NCBI RefSeq assembly: GCF_017795745.1
Contig: NZ_CP059067.1
Location: 2,480,001-2,544,000, forward strand
Length of the DNA stretch: 64,000 nucleotides
Direction: 5' to 3'
Origin: Rhizobacter sp. AJA081-3
GTDB taxonomy: Bacteria; Pseudomonadota; Gammaproteobacteria; Burkholderiales; Burkholderiaceae_C
Positions 52,675 through 62,427 of this stretch are shown here, one piece after another (the first letter of the stretch is position 1; every line of letters starts with the position of its first letter). A model generated the notes under the pieces. The model searched no databases, had not been told where the DNA came from, and saw nothing but the letters and a program-made list of their open reading frames with translations. The position numbers and the translations under genes were made by a program.

Positions 52675-54036
52675 ATGTCCGTCGAGCGTTCCCGCCTGCC
52701 CTTCGCCCCTGCCGCCCTGGCGCTCGCCCTGGCCCTCGTCTTCACGGGCGGTGCGCGCGCGCAGAGCCTGCAGGAGCTGTACGAAGCGGCGCGCGGCTAC
52801 GACGCCAGCTTCCAGGCCTCGCGTGCGCTGCTCGACTCGGCCCAGTATCGCGCCGAGCAGGCCAAGGCACTGAACCGGCCTTCGGTCGGCCTGCAGGTCG
52901 CGGCCACGCGATCGAGCAGCGACACGCCCTACTCCAGCACGCTGAACGCCGACACCAACTCGGTCAGCGCAGGGATCAGCGGCTCGCAGAGCCTCTTCAA
53001 CCGCGCCAACAGCGCCACCATCGACCAGGCCGACAAGTCGCTGTCGGTCTCGCGCGCCGAATTCGAGGCGGCCGAGCAGGACCTGATCGTGCGCGTGGCG
53101 CAGGCCTATTTCGACGTGCTGGCGGCGCAGGACACGCTGGGCACCACGCGCTCCAACAAGACATTCATCAGCGAGCAGCTCGCCTCGGCCAAGCGGAATT
53201 TCGAGGTCGGCACGGCGACGATCACCGACACGCGCGAGGCGCAGGCCCGCTTCGACCTCGCCACCGCGCAGGAGATCGCCGCCGAGAACGACCTGCGCAC
53301 CAAGGGCATCGCGCTGGACACGCTGGTCGGACGCAGCAACGTCGCGCCCAAGGGTCTGGCCGTGCCGGTGGTGCTGCCGCCGGTGCAGCCGCCGGCGGTC
53401 GACGAATGGGTGCTGCGAGCCGATGCCGAGCACCCGACGGTGCGCCGGGCCGCGCTCGGCCTGGACGTGGCCCGCCTGGAGACCGAGAAGGCCCGCGCCG
53501 GCAATCTGCCCACGGTGGCGCTGAACGGCAGCATCGGCAAGGGCCGCGTGTCGACCAGCGGCGACCTCGCCGCGCCGCCCTTCTCGTTCAACAGCTCGGG
53601 CAACTCCACCAACACGAGCATCGGCGTCACGTTGAACATGCCGCTGTTCGCCGGCTACGCGATCCAGAACCGCATCAAGGAGACGCTGGCACTGGAAGAG
53701 AAGTCGCGCAACGATCTCGACGCTGCGCGCCGCGGCGTGGCCCAGGGCACGCGCCAAGCCTTCTACGGCGTGCAGTCCGGCCTCGCACAGGTGAAGGCGC
53801 TGGAGGCCGCCGAATCGTCGAGCCAGCTCGCGCTGGAAGCCACGCAGCTCGGCTACAAGGTCGGCGTGCGCGTCAACCTGGACGTGCTGAACGCGCAGAC
53901 CCAGCTGTTCAGCACCAAGCGCGATCTCGCCAGGGCGCGCTACGACGTGTTGCTGGGCAGCCTGCGCCTGCGCCAGGCGGCCGGCCAGCTCAAGCCCGAA
54001 GACGTGGCGGCGCTGAACCAGTTGCTGGCGCGCTGA
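52675..54036 (+). CDS. tolC: TolC-family outer-membrane channel
   Basis: The 453-residue protein has a Sec signal (PAALALALALVFTGGARAQS) and two OEP repeats. The first starts LQELYEAARGYDASFQASRA and runs through DLIVRVAQAYFDVLAAQDTL. The second holds HPTVRRAALGLDVARLETEK, LFAGYAIQNRIKETLALEEK and GYKVGVRVNLDVLNAQTQLF. This is TolC proper rather than an NodT lipoprotein: no lipobox is present. It could serve the RND pump, the MacAB-like exporter and type I secretion. AGAGGA lies about 8 bases before ATG 52675. Confidence 0.93.
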   Translation: MSVERSRLPFAPAALALALALVFTGGARAQSLQELYEAARGYDASFQASRALLDSAQYRAEQAKALNRPSVGLQVAATRSSSDTPYSSTLNADTNSVSAGISGSQSLFNRANSATIDQADKSLSVSRAEFEAAEQDLIVRVAQAYFDVLAAQDTLGTTRSNKTFISEQLASAKRNFEVGTATITDTREAQARFDLATAQEIAAENDLRTKGIALDTLVGRSNVAPKGLAVPVVLPPVQPPAVDEWVLRADAEHPTVRRAALGLDVARLETEKARAGNLPTVALNGSIGKGRVSTSGDLAAPPFSFNSSGNSTNTSIGVTLNMPLFAGYAIQNRIKETLALEEKSRNDLDAARRGVAQGTRQAFYGVQSGLAQVKALEAAESSSQLALEATQLGYKVGVRVNLDVLNAQTQLFSTKRDLARARYDVLLGSLRLRQAAGQLKPEDVAALNQLLAR

Positions 54037-54067
54037 GCGCCACCCGGTTCGCCGTTCGATCCGGCCG

Positions 54068-55405
54068 TCAGTCGGCGGCCAGCGGGCCGCGAACGTCGGC
54101 TATTCGGCCGAGCGCGTCCAGGCGCAACAGCAGTCGCAGTTCGGGCTCACCGGCGAAACCGGCATCGATCGCCTGCGCCGTGTGCAGCAGTTCGCCCAGC
54201 GCGAGCTGTGCCGGCTCCTTGTCGAGCGGTGCGGCCAGGCCGAGCGCCCTCGCCTGAAGCGCACGGCCCAGCGCCGCGTCGGCCTCGACGGCGGCGCGCA
54301 GGCTGTCCATCGCGCCGCGCAGCACCGCCGACGCCGAAGGGGCGGCCTCGCCCAGCGACAGGCGCAGCGCGTGCCAGCCGGCCAGCATGCGCGCGGCGCA
54401 GCGCGCCAGCCGCCTGCGAGACTCGTACTCCTGCCACAACGCAGCCCAGTCGGCCGCGGCGCCCGCGTCGAAGGGCTCGAGGGCGAGCTGCGACTGCAAT
54501 CGGCCGCGCAGGGCGCCGACGGCGTCGATCGCCGCACGCCATGACGCCTCGGCCTGAACGCAGAAGTCGGCCACGCGGGCCACGAACACCGGCTTGCGGA
54601 TCACGCCGGCATGGTTTTCCTCCACCTCGCGCAGGTAGCGGGTGAGATCCTGCAGCAAGGCCTTGAAGCGGTCGTCGCCCGGCGCCGGGCGCTTCAGGAT
54701 CATGGCCGCATCGGCCTGGATCGAACTCACCCGAGAGCGCAGCGAGCGCAGGTAGACCGGCGTGCAGCGCAGCGCCAGCACGATCGCCGCCAGCGGCGCG
54801 GCGCGCGCGGAGTCGAGCGACTGTGCCGGCTGGGCGCGCAGCGTGCCTCCTGGCGCCGAGGCGATCTCGCCACGGGCCAGCGCCAGCGCCGCGCCGGCAC
54901 GCAGCCTCAGGCAGTAGAGATCGGACTCGGACGGCGGCACGGCCGGCGCCAGCAAGGACGCATGAGCGAGCGCCGCGGCCAGGGTCTCGCGTTGCATCGG
55001 CGTGCAGTGGACCGCCGGCGCGTGCTCCCAGGCGGAGGCGCAGGTGCGCTCCAGGGTCAGCACCGGCTCCGGCGCACCATCACGCAACTCGTAGCGCCGC
55101 GCCCGTGCCGCCACCAGCGTGGTGGGCGGCTTCACGGCCGGCGGCGCCACCAGCGCAGCGACCGGGTTGCTCAGCGGCGCGCCGGCGGCCGGTTGCGGTG
55201 CCAGCACGTTGGCCGTCGAGGCGGTGCCTGCCGATGCTGCAGCCGATTTCGCGGCACCCTGTCGGGCCGGCACGGCCGCCGCGTCCGGCACCCCCTCACC
55301 CGGCCCGAGGGGCCCGCCACGCGGTTTGCGCAGCAGCAGGACGGCCAGCACGGTGCAGACCACCGCGAGCACCATCACCAGCCACCAGAGCGCGTCACCC
55401 GTCAT
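54068..55405 (-). CDS. Unknown membrane-anchored protein, helical
   Basis: The 445-residue protein has one N-terminal membrane helix (LWWLVMVLAVVCTVLAVLLL), then an Ala/Pro-rich linker (about 28-95) and a long mostly helical part. That part contains RAAPLAAIVLALRCTPVYLR, FKALLQDLTRYLREVEENHA and RRLARCAARMLAGWHALRLS. I recognise no family or catalytic motif. Cysteines at several positions are not in pairs that suggest metal sites. It is read opposite to tolC and DUF1800 genes and is not obviously part of either operon. ATG 55405 is chosen because it starts just before the membrane helix; an earlier in-frame start at 55498 would add a basic stretch. Confidence 0.72.
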   Translation of the reverse strand: MTGDALWWLVMVLAVVCTVLAVLLLRKPRGGPLGPGEGVPDAAAVPARQGAAKSAAASAGTASTANVLAPQPAAGAPLSNPVAALVAPPAVKPPTTLVAARARRYELRDGAPEPVLTLERTCASAWEHAPAVHCTPMQRETLAAALAHASLLAPAVPPSESDLYCLRLRAGAALALARGEIASAPGGTLRAQPAQSLDSARAAPLAAIVLALRCTPVYLRSLRSRVSSIQADAAMILKRPAPGDDRFKALLQDLTRYLREVEENHAGVIRKPVFVARVADFCVQAEASWRAAIDAVGALRGRLQSQLALEPFDAGAAADWAALWQEYESRRRLARCAARMLAGWHALRLSLGEAAPSASAVLRGAMDSLRAAVEADAALGRALQARALGLAAPLDKEPAQLALGELLHTAQAIDAGFAGEPELRLLLRLDALGRIADVRGPLAAD

Positions 55406-55550
55406 GTCAATCTCCAGGACGCCATCGTGCCACGAACGACGTGCCGCCGCGCGGTCGGCGAACCTCGCTCCAGCAACGTTTCTTGACCACCCGCACACCC
55501 GGCCTTGACGCTGCGGCGCCAGCCTTGCTCACCTCACCCGGACATCCCCC

Positions 55551-56954
55551 ATGGCTGCACCCGCCTCCTTGCAGACCGCCGCGATCGCCGCGCACCGTTT
55601 CGGCCTGGGCGAGGCCGATCTGGGCACGCCGGGCGCCGATCCGCGAGGCTGGCTGCTGGCCCAGATCGGTCCGGCCGACCCGGCACGCGGCGAGGGCCTG
55701 CTGTCGACCGCACAGGCGGTGCAGCATGTGCGCGACGAAACGCGTGCGCGCCGCGAGGCGCGCCGGGCAGCGCCGGGCGAGAAGCCGGTCGACGAGAAGG
55801 CGACCGAGGGTTACCGCGCGGTGATCCTCGCCGATGCCCGTTCGCGCCTGCTCACGGCAGCGGCCACCACGCGGCCGTTCGCCGAGCGGCTGCAGTGGTT
55901 CTGGGCCAATCACTTCACCGTGTCGCTCGCCAAGGGCAGCACGCGCGGCCTGGTGGGCGCCTTCGAGCGCGACGCGATCCGGCCGCACATCGCCGGCAGC
56001 TTCGAGCAGCTGCTGTGGGCCTCGACCACGCACCCGGCGATGCTGCGCTACCTCGACAACCAGCAGTCGGCCGGGCCGCATTCACGCGCGGTCTCGGTGG
56101 CGGCGCGGCGTGCCCAGGCGATGCAGGAAGGCCCGCGCGTCACCGGCCTGAACGAGAATCTCGCGCGCGAGGTGCTGGAGCTGCACACCCTGGGTGTGAA
56201 CGGCGGCTACTCGCAGGCCGACGTGACCGCCTTCGCCGCCGTGCTGACCGGCTGGCGTGTCGCGCAGCAGGGTCCGGGCGACGCACCTCCGTTCGATCGC
56301 GCCTGGCACGAGCCAGGCCGCAAGACACTGTTGGGCCGGACCCACCCGGAGGGCCCCGAGGCGCTGCGCGCCGTGCTCTCCGATCTGGCGCAGCACCCGT
56401 CCACCGCCCGGTTCATCGCCACCAAGCTGGCCCGCCACATGGTCGCCGACGATCCACCGCCGGCGCTGGTCGACCGGCTGGCCGCGCGCTACCGGCGCAG
56501 CGGCGGGCAACTCGCCGAGCTGTACCGCGAGCTGATCGACAGCGCCGAGGCCTGGGGCGAGACACCGGCGAAGCTGAAGACGCCGGAGGAGTTCGTTGTC
56601 TCCAGCGTGCGCCTGCTGTCGCTCGGAGCGCGCATGCAGGAGAGCGGCCCCCTGCCGCAGATGCTCGCCGCCGGCAGCACCGTGCTGGGCCAGCGAACGC
56701 ACAGCGCGCCCTCGCCCGCCGGCTGGCCCGACCGCGCCGAAGAGTGGCTGGGGCCCGAGGCGGTGTGGAAGCGCATCGAGTGGGCCACGCGCGTGGGCGA
56801 CCGCCTCGGCCGTCAGCTCGATGCGCGCGCGCTCGCCGTTCGCAGCCTCGGGCCACGGTTGACCGAGGCCACGCGGCTGCAGATCGAGCGAGCTGCCGAT
56901 GGGCCGCAAGCGCTCGCCCTGCTGCTCATGTCTCCCGAGTTCCAGCGCCGCTGA
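55551..56954 (+). CDS. DUF1800 domain-containing protein
   Basis: The 467-residue protein is a DUF1800 member. It opens AAIAAHRFGLGEADLG, the usual HRxxFG-type start, and contains LQWFWANHFTVSLAKG, NQQSAGPHSR, the conserved GLNENLAREVLELHTLGVNG and TAFAAVLTGWRVAQQG. FIATKLARHMVADDPPPALV follows. No signal peptide is visible. Function is unknown, but it is nearly always paired with a DUF1501 gene, as here, 19 bases downstream. I infer a joint role in exporting or handling a substrate in the periplasm. No promoter was clearly seen in the 145 bases upstream. Confidence 0.9.
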   Translation: MAAPASLQTAAIAAHRFGLGEADLGTPGADPRGWLLAQIGPADPARGEGLLSTAQAVQHVRDETRARREARRAAPGEKPVDEKATEGYRAVILADARSRLLTAAATTRPFAERLQWFWANHFTVSLAKGSTRGLVGAFERDAIRPHIAGSFEQLLWASTTHPAMLRYLDNQQSAGPHSRAVSVAARRAQAMQEGPRVTGLNENLAREVLELHTLGVNGGYSQADVTAFAAVLTGWRVAQQGPGDAPPFDRAWHEPGRKTLLGRTHPEGPEALRAVLSDLAQHPSTARFIATKLARHMVADDPPPALVDRLAARYRRSGGQLAELYRELIDSAEAWGETPAKLKTPEEFVVSSVRLLSLGARMQESGPLPQMLAAGSTVLGQRTHSAPSPAGWPDRAEEWLGPEAVWKRIEWATRVGDRLGRQLDARALAVRSLGPRLTEATRLQIERAADGPQALALLLMSPEFQRR

Positions 56955-56973
56955 GCGCGCGAAAGGACTGCCG

Positions 56974-58179
56974 ATGAACACCCCCTTCGACGCCCGCCGC
57001 CGCGGCCTGCTGCGCGCGGCGCTCTCGGCCGCCAGCCTCGGCCCGGCGGCGACGCTGAGCCTGGCCGCCACCACCGCCCCGGGCCAGGGCCGCTTCGTGC
57101 TCGTCATCCTGCGCGGCGGCATGGATGGCCTGTACGCCGTGCCCGCCGTGGGCGACCCGGAGCTCGCGGCGGCCCGCGGCTCGCTGGCGCAGTACGCTTC
57201 GGCCCCGCTGCCGCTGGACGCGACCTTCGCGCTGCACCCGAATCTCGTGCAGCTGCACGCGATGTACGGCCGCGGCGAGATGCAGGTGCTGCACGCCATC
57301 GGCCTGCCCTACCGCGAGCGCTCGCACTTCGATGCGCAGAACCTGCTCGAGTCCGGCGGCAACAGGCCCTTCGAGATCACCACCGGCTGGCTGGGCCGCG
57401 CGCTCGGCGCCGGGCCGTCGCGCGGCATCGCGCTGGCCACCACGGTGCCACTGGTGCTGCGCGGGCCGGGCACGGCCGACACCTGGGCTCCTTCGATATT
57501 GCCGGACCCATCGGCCGACCTGGTCACGCGGCTGGAGCGCCTGTATGGCAGCGACCCTGCGTTGGCCAATGCGCTCGCGCGCGCCAAGGCCCTGCACTTC
57601 GACCCCGGCATGATGGCCGAAGTGAACGCACCGAAGGAATCGATGGCCGGCGGTGTGCGGCCGGGCGGCTTCGTGACGCTGGCGCAGCGTGCGGCCGAGT
57701 TCCTGTCGCACACCGGCGGCCCGCGGGCCGCGGTGCTCGAGCTCGGCGGCTGGGACTCGCATGCCAACGAAGCGGCACCGCAAGGTGCGACGGCCAACGC
57801 GCTGCGCGTGCTCGACAGCGGCCTGGCCGCGCTGCGCGAAGGCCTGGCCGCAAGCGGCGTCTGGCGCGACACGGTGGTCGTGGTGGCCACCGAGTTCGGC
57901 CGCGAGGTGGCCGTCAACGGCACGCAAGGCACCGATCACGGCAGCGCCGGGGCCGCCTTCGTGCTCGGCGGCCCGGTGAAGGGCGGCCGCGTGGTCGCGG
58001 ACTGGCCGGGGCTGGGCCGGAAGGATCGTTTCGAGGGCCGCGACTTGCGCACCACCACCGACCTGCGCGCGCTGCTCAAGGGCGTGCTGGCCGACCACCT
58101 GCAGGTGGCGCGGCGCCAGCTCGAGGCCGAGGTGTTCCCGGGCAGCGACGCGGTGCGTGCGCTGCAGGTACTCGCGTGA
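56974..58179 (+). CDS. DUF1501 domain-containing exported protein
   Basis: The 401-residue protein has a basic, twin-arginine-like start (DARRRGLLRAALSAASLG) with a hydrophobic segment, so Tat or Sec export is likely. The DUF1501 domain belongs to the alkaline-phosphatase-like fold: FVLVILRGGMDGLYAVPAVG, RSHFDAQNLLESGG, AVLELGGWDSHANE, and VVVATEFGREVAVNGTQGTD with HGSAGAAFVLGGPVKGG. The conserved Asp and His residues suggest metal binding. The substrate is unknown. AAAGGA lies about 7 bases before ATG 56974. Confidence 0.9.
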   Translation: MNTPFDARRRGLLRAALSAASLGPAATLSLAATTAPGQGRFVLVILRGGMDGLYAVPAVGDPELAAARGSLAQYASAPLPLDATFALHPNLVQLHAMYGRGEMQVLHAIGLPYRERSHFDAQNLLESGGNRPFEITTGWLGRALGAGPSRGIALATTVPLVLRGPGTADTWAPSILPDPSADLVTRLERLYGSDPALANALARAKALHFDPGMMAEVNAPKESMAGGVRPGGFVTLAQRAAEFLSHTGGPRAAVLELGGWDSHANEAAPQGATANALRVLDSGLAALREGLAASGVWRDTVVVVATEFGREVAVNGTQGTDHGSAGAAFVLGGPVKGGRVVADWPGLGRKDRFEGRDLRTTTDLRALLKGVLADHLQVARRQLEAEVFPGSDAVRALQVLA

Positions 58180-58198
58180 CGGCTTGCGCCGCGTCCGA

Positions 58199-58657
58199 TC
58201 AGCCCTTGGCGGCTGCCTTGCGCGCCAGCGCCTCGATGGCCATCACGTAACCGTCGACGCCGAAGCCGACGATGATGCCGGCCGCCACCGGCGAGAGCCA
58301 GGAGTGGTGGCGAAAGCTCTCGCGGGCGTGCACGTTGCTGATGTGGACCTCGATCACCGGCACCTCGATGGCACGGATCGCATCGTGCAGCGCCACCGAA
58401 CTGTGCGTGTAGGCGCCGGCATTGAACACCACGCCCGCCACGCTGCCGGCCTTGAAGCCGTGTCCGGCCTCGTGGAGCGCGTCGATAAGCACACCTTCGT
58501 GGTTGGACTGCCGGCACTCGACCGCGAAGCCGAGCTTCTGGCCGGCGGCCGCACAAAGCGCCTCGACGTCGGCGAGCGTCGTGCTGCCGTAGGTGGCCGG
58601 CTCGCGCGTGCCGAGCAGGTTGAGGTTCGGGCCGTTGAGGACGAGGATGGTGGGCAT
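58199..58657 (-). CDS. aroQ: 3-dehydroquinate dehydratase, type II
   Basis: AroQ dehydrates 3-dehydroquinate in the shikimate pathway. The 152-residue dodecamer-type enzyme has [20 protein letters not shown] (catalytic Arg/Tyr region), [38 protein letters not shown] (usual NPGAYTHTS) and [23 protein letters not shown] 58657. It lies 13 bases after the waaA stop on the same strand and may be cotranscribed. In many Burkholderiales aroQ precedes accBC instead, so this placement differs. Confidence 0.96.
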   Translation of the reverse strand: MPTILVLNGPNLNLLGTREPATYGSTTLADVEALCAAAGQKLGFAVECRQSNHEGVLIDALHEAGHGFKAGSVAGVVFNAGAYTHSSVALHDAIRAIEVPVIEVHISNVHARESFRHHSWLSPVAAGIIVGFGVDGYVMAIEALARKAAAKG

Positions 58658-58670
58658 GGGGCTCTCGCGG

Positions 58671-59993
58671 TCAGGACGGTGACGGCACCCGCGTTTGTAC
58701 CTCAGTCCAGAGCGCATCCACCTGAGCGGCCATGCGAGCGGCGGCGCCACGGTGCTCGGCGGCGAAGGCGCGGCTGCGTTGCGAGGCCTCGGCCAGACGC
58801 TGCGCATCGGCCAGCAGGGCCAGCGCCTGAGCGAGGCCGGCCTCGATGCCCTCGACGCGCGTCGCGGCACCGGCGGCACCGGCCAACTCGGCCGCCTCGG
58901 CAAAATTGAAGGTGTGCGGCCCCATCACCACCGGGCAGCCGCAGGCGGCGGCCTCGATCAGGTTCTGCCCGCCCAGCGGCGCGAAGCTGCCGCCAAGCAA
59001 CGCCACCTGGGCGAGGCCGTAGTACAGCGGCATCTCGCGCATCGAGTCGCCCAGCCAGGCGTCGGCGGCCAGCGCCGCAGCACCCGGCAACTCGCCCCAA
59101 TCGCTGCGCCGAGCGAGCGTCAGGCCGGAAGCGCGCATCAGCGCCGCCACCTCGTCGAAGCGCTGCGGATGGCGCGGCACGATCACCAGCAGCGGCGGCG
59201 ATGCCAGCGTGCGCCGCACCCGCGTCCAGGCGCCCAGCAGCGGCGCCTCTTCGCCTTCGCGCGAGACGGCGAACAGCAGCACCGGCCGCGCGAGCGCCGC
59301 GCGCCATGCCTGCCCGCGTGCGAGCAGCGTGGCGTCTGGCGCCAGGTCGTACTTGAGGTTGCCGCACACGCGCACCTCTGGCGCACCGGCGCTGCGCAGG
59401 CGCTGCGCATCGGCCTCGCTCTGCGCGAGCGCCAGCGACAAGGCCTCGACCGCGGGTCGCAGGATGGCGTCGAAGCGCTCGCCACGGCGTCGGCTCCTTT
59501 CGCTCAGCCGAGCATTGGCCAGCACCAGCGGGACGCCGCGCGCCTGCGCGGCCGGCAGCAGGTTGGGCCAGACTTCGGTCTCCATCAGCACGCCGATGGC
59601 GGGGCTGAACTGCGCGAGGAAGCGCTTCACTGCTCCGGGTGTGTCGAAGGGTAGCCAGGTCTGCCGGTCGCCTTCGCGCAGCAGTTCCTGGCCAGCGGCA
59701 CGGCCGGTGGCCGTGCTGTGCGTGAGCAGCAGGCGCAGGCCGGGTCGGCGCTCGCGCAAGGCCACGATCAGCGCCGCGGCGGCGCGCGTCTCGCCGAGCG
59801 AGACGGCATGCAGCCACAGCCAGCCCGAACTCGGCGCGTCGCGGTAGTGGCCCAGGCGCTCGCCGATCGCTTCGCGGTACAGGGGCTCAGCGCGGCCGCG
59901 CCACCACAGGCGCAGCAGGTAGAGCGGCTGCGCCAGCACGAGCAGCGCGGAGTACAGCGATCGGGCGGCGCGGCTGCGCCACGGCAGCGTCAC
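58671..59993 (-). CDS. waaA: 3-deoxy-D-manno-octulosonic acid (Kdo) transferase
   Basis: WaaA (KdtA) adds Kdo residues to lipid IVA at the inner membrane. The 440-residue GT30 enzyme has an N-terminal membrane-associated segment ([20 protein letters not shown]), [51 protein letters not shown] and [20 protein letters not shown]. The start is GTG at 59993, sharing GTGA with the waaC stop; no ATG precedes the conserved region. This gives the usual length. Confidence 0.93.
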   Translation of the reverse strand: MTLPWRSRAARSLYSALLVLAQPLYLLRLWWRGRAEPLYREAIGERLGHYRDAPSSGWLWLHAVSLGETRAAAALIVALRERRPGLRLLLTHSTATGRAAGQELLREGDRQTWLPFDTPGAVKRFLAQFSPAIGVLMETEVWPNLLPAAQARGVPLVLANARLSERSRRRGERFDAILRPAVEALSLALAQSEADAQRLRSAGAPEVRVCGNLKYDLAPDATLLARGQAWRAALARPVLLFAVSREGEEAPLLGAWTRVRRTLASPPLLVIVPRHPQRFDEVAALMRASGLTLARRSDWGELPGAAALAADAWLGDSMREMPLYYGLAQVALLGGSFAPLGGQNLIEAAACGCPVVMGPHTFNFAEAAELAGAAGAATRVEGIEAGLAQALALLADAQRLAEASQRSRAFAAEHRGAAARMAAQVDALWTEVQTRVPSPS

Positions 59994-60976
59994 GAGGCTG
60001 CGACCAGCACGTTGCTCCAGGCCAGCCAGGTTGCCTGGACGGTGGGAATCGGCCGCCCCTCCAGCGCCACCTGGTGCCGGTGGCCGTGGCTCGGCTGCGG
60101 GCCAGTGCGCCAGGCGGTCGGAAAGTTGTAGAGCTGCACGTGCGGCATGTCCAGCGCCACGGCGATGTGGCTCAGGCCGCTGTCCACGCCGATCACGCCC
60201 TGCGTGAGCGCGAGGCGGTCGAGCACGGCGTCCAGGCCGAGCGAGGGCCACACGTCGACAAAGAAGGCCTTCTCGAACTGCAATCCGGCGGCGATCATCT
60301 CGGCGCGCGTCTGCTCCATCTCGTTGCCCTGCGGCAGCGCGATGCGCCAGCCGGCGTCGATGACGCGCTTGCCCAGCTGAACCCAGTGGTCGGTGGGCCA
60401 GAGCTTGTCGTCGCGCGAGGTGCCGTGCACGAAGGCCACCGTCGGCGTGGCGGTGCGGAAGACACGCTGCTTCGGGTTCAGGCCGTACTTCGGTGCGCCC
60501 TCCGGCGGCTTGCCGAGCACGGCGGCCACCAAGGCGCGCGAACGGTCCATCGCGTGGATGTGCGGCTCCATGCGGATCGCGTGGTCGACCAGCCAGCCGG
60601 CCGGCGCCTCGTAGCTCGAGCCCTCGGTCTGGTTGCCCAGGCCGAAGCGCGTGCCGCGCGCCAGCCGCGCCACCAGGGCCGACTTGGTCAGGCCCTGCAG
60701 GTCGATGATGGCGTCGTAGCTTTCCTGCTGCAGTGCCGCGCGGAAGGCGCGCCACTCGGCGCGCACGCTGGGCATCCACCAGCCGCGGCGCCAGCGACGC
60801 AGCGAACACTCGATGACGCGGTTCACGCCCGCCACGCGGCGTACCAGCGGCGCGAAGGCCGGCTCGACGACCCAGTCGATCAGCGCGTCGGGATGGGCCG
60901 CGCGGATGTCCTGCACGGCCGGCATGGCGTGCACCACGTCGCCCAGCGAGGAGAGCTTGACGATGAGGACCTTCAT
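59990..60976 (-). CDS. waaC: Lipopolysaccharide heptosyltransferase I
   Basis: WaaC adds the first heptose to Kdo2-lipid A. The 328-residue GT9 enzyme opens MKVLIVKLSSLGDVVHAMPA and has AIIDLQGLTKSALVARLARG, VAFVHGTSRDDKLWPTDHWV and GVIGVDSGLSHIAVALDMPH (nucleotide-sugar pocket). It ends with a beta-rich tail. The gene follows the phosphomannomutase by 14 bases and overlaps waaA by 4 (GTGA), so pmm-waaC-waaA-aroQ may form one transcript making LPS core parts. Confidence 0.94.
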   Translation of the reverse strand: MKVLIVKLSSLGDVVHAMPAVQDIRAAHPDALIDWVVEPAFAPLVRRVAGVNRVIECSLRRWRRGWWMPSVRAEWRAFRAALQQESYDAIIDLQGLTKSALVARLARGTRFGLGNQTEGSSYEAPAGWLVDHAIRMEPHIHAMDRSRALVAAVLGKPPEGAPKYGLNPKQRVFRTATPTVAFVHGTSRDDKLWPTDHWVQLGKRVIDAGWRIALPQGNEMEQTRAEMIAAGLQFEKAFFVDVWPSLGLDAVLDRLALTQGVIGVDSGLSHIAVALDMPHVQLYNFPTAWRTGPQPSHGHRHQVALEGRPIPTVQATWLAWSNVLVAAS

Positions 60977-60990
60977 GCGTGCAACCGCAT

Positions 60991-62382
60991 TCAGTGCGCC
61001 GCCGCGGCGACGCGGGCATCGGGCTTGACCGCCAGCAGCGCGGCCATCACCTCGGCCTCGATGCGCTTCAGCGCTTCGGGCGTGTGGCCCTCGAAGCGCA
61101 GCACCAGCACCGGCGTGGTGTTGGAACTGCGGATCAGGCCGAAGCCGTCGTCGTACTCGACGCGCAGGCCGTCGATGGTGATCACCTCGCGCGCGCCGGG
61201 GAACTTGGCCGTCTCGAGCAACTGCTGCACGACGCGCTTGGGCTCGCCTTCGGCGCAGGCCACGTTGAGCTCGGGCGTGCTGTGGCTGGTGGGCAAGGCA
61301 TCGAGCACCCGGCTCGGGTTCTTCGAACGCGACAGGATCTCCAGCAGCCGCGCCGCGGTGTAGGTGGCATCGTCGAAGCCGTACCAGCGTTCACCGAAGA
61401 AGATGTGGCCGCTCATCTCGCCGGAGATCGGCGAGTCCAGCTCGCGCATCTTCGCCTTGATCAGCGAGTGCCCGGTCTTCCACATCAGCGGCACGCCGCC
61501 GGCCGCGCGGATCGCGGGCGCCAGGCGCTGGCTGCACTTGACATCGAAGATCACCGTGCCACCGGGCCGGCGCTTCAGGATGTCGGTCGCATAGAGCATC
61601 AGCTGGCGGTCGGGGTAGATGATGTGGCCGTCGACGGTGACCACGCCGAGCCGGTCGCCGTCGCCGTCGAACGCCAGGCCGAGTTCGGCGCCGGAGGACT
61701 TCACGGTGCGGATCAGATCGGCCAGGTTCTCCGGCTTGCTCGGGTCCGGGTGGTGGTTGGGGAAGTCGCCGTCGACCTCGGAGAACAGCTCGATCACCTC
61801 GCAGCCCAACGCGCGCAGGATCGCCGGCGCCGAGGCGCCCGGGATGCCGTTGCCCGAGTCGACCACGATCTTCATCTTGCGCGAGAGCTTGCAGTCGCCG
61901 GCGATGCGCGCGAGGTATTCGGCACCGATGTCCATCGCCGCCGAGCGGCCTGGCGCGCGTGTGTAGTGCTGCGTCTCGATGCGCAGGCGCAGCGCCTGGA
62001 TAGCCTCGCCGTAGATGGCCTTGCCGGCCAGCACCATCTTGAAGCCGTTGTAGTCCTTCGGGTTGTGGCTGCCCGTGACCTGAATGCCGCTGCTGCAGCC
62101 GTGCGCACCGCGCGTGGCCGCCACGTAGTACAGCATCGGCGTGGTCACCGCGCCGAGGTCGACCACGTCCAGCCCTGTCGAGGCCAGGCCACGGATCAGG
62201 GCGGCGGCCAGGCCGGGGCCGGACAGGCGGCCGTCGCGCCCCACGGCCACGGCCCGCTCGCCTGCGTCGAGGGCCTCGCTGCCGAAGGCCCGCCCCAGGT
62301 GTTCCGCGAAGACCTCGTCGATGCTCGCGCCGACCACGCCGCGGATGTCATAGGCCTTGAAGATGCTGGGGTCGACGTGCAT
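60991..62382 (-). CDS. Phosphomannomutase/phosphoglucomutase (AlgC-like)
   Basis: The 463-residue alpha-D-phosphohexomutase interconverts hexose 1- and 6-phosphates for surface polysaccharide synthesis. It opens SIFKAYDIRGVVGASIDEVF. The catalytic phosphoserine is in GIQVTGSHNPKDYNGFKM, the metal loop is LAFDGDGDRLGVVTVDG, the sugar-binding loop is GEMSGHIFFGERWYGFDDA and the phosphate-binding loop is RSSNTTPVLVLRFEGHT. Pattern and length match Pseudomonas AlgC. A TACAAT -10 lies at 62410-62415 (minus), 27 bases before ATG 62382. The divergent TSUP gene starts at 62428. Confidence 0.93.
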   Translation of the reverse strand: MHVDPSIFKAYDIRGVVGASIDEVFAEHLGRAFGSEALDAGERAVAVGRDGRLSGPGLAAALIRGLASTGLDVVDLGAVTTPMLYYVAATRGAHGCSSGIQVTGSHNPKDYNGFKMVLAGKAIYGEAIQALRLRIETQHYTRAPGRSAAMDIGAEYLARIAGDCKLSRKMKIVVDSGNGIPGASAPAILRALGCEVIELFSEVDGDFPNHHPDPSKPENLADLIRTVKSSGAELGLAFDGDGDRLGVVTVDGHIIYPDRQLMLYATDILKRRPGGTVIFDVKCSQRLAPAIRAAGGVPLMWKTGHSLIKAKMRELDSPISGEMSGHIFFGERWYGFDDATYTAARLLEILSRSKNPSRVLDALPTSHSTPELNVACAEGEPKRVVQQLLETAKFPGAREVITIDGLRVEYDDGFGLIRSSNTTPVLVLRFEGHTPEALKRIEAEVMAALLAVKPDARVAAAAH

Positions 62383-62409
62383 GGAGGGGTCTGGGTTGAG
62401 AATCGGCGC

Positions 62410-62421
62410 ATTGTAGGGAGG
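62410..62421. promoter_or_regulatory. Phosphomannomutase -10 abutting the TSUP ribosome-binding site
   Basis: On the minus strand TACAAT (62410-62415) is a good -10 for the phosphomannomutase gene. Directly beside it on the plus strand is GGGAGG (62416-62421), 6 bases before CTG 62428, the apparent start of the TSUP gene. Confidence 0.55.
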
Positions 62422-62427
62422 CCGCGC

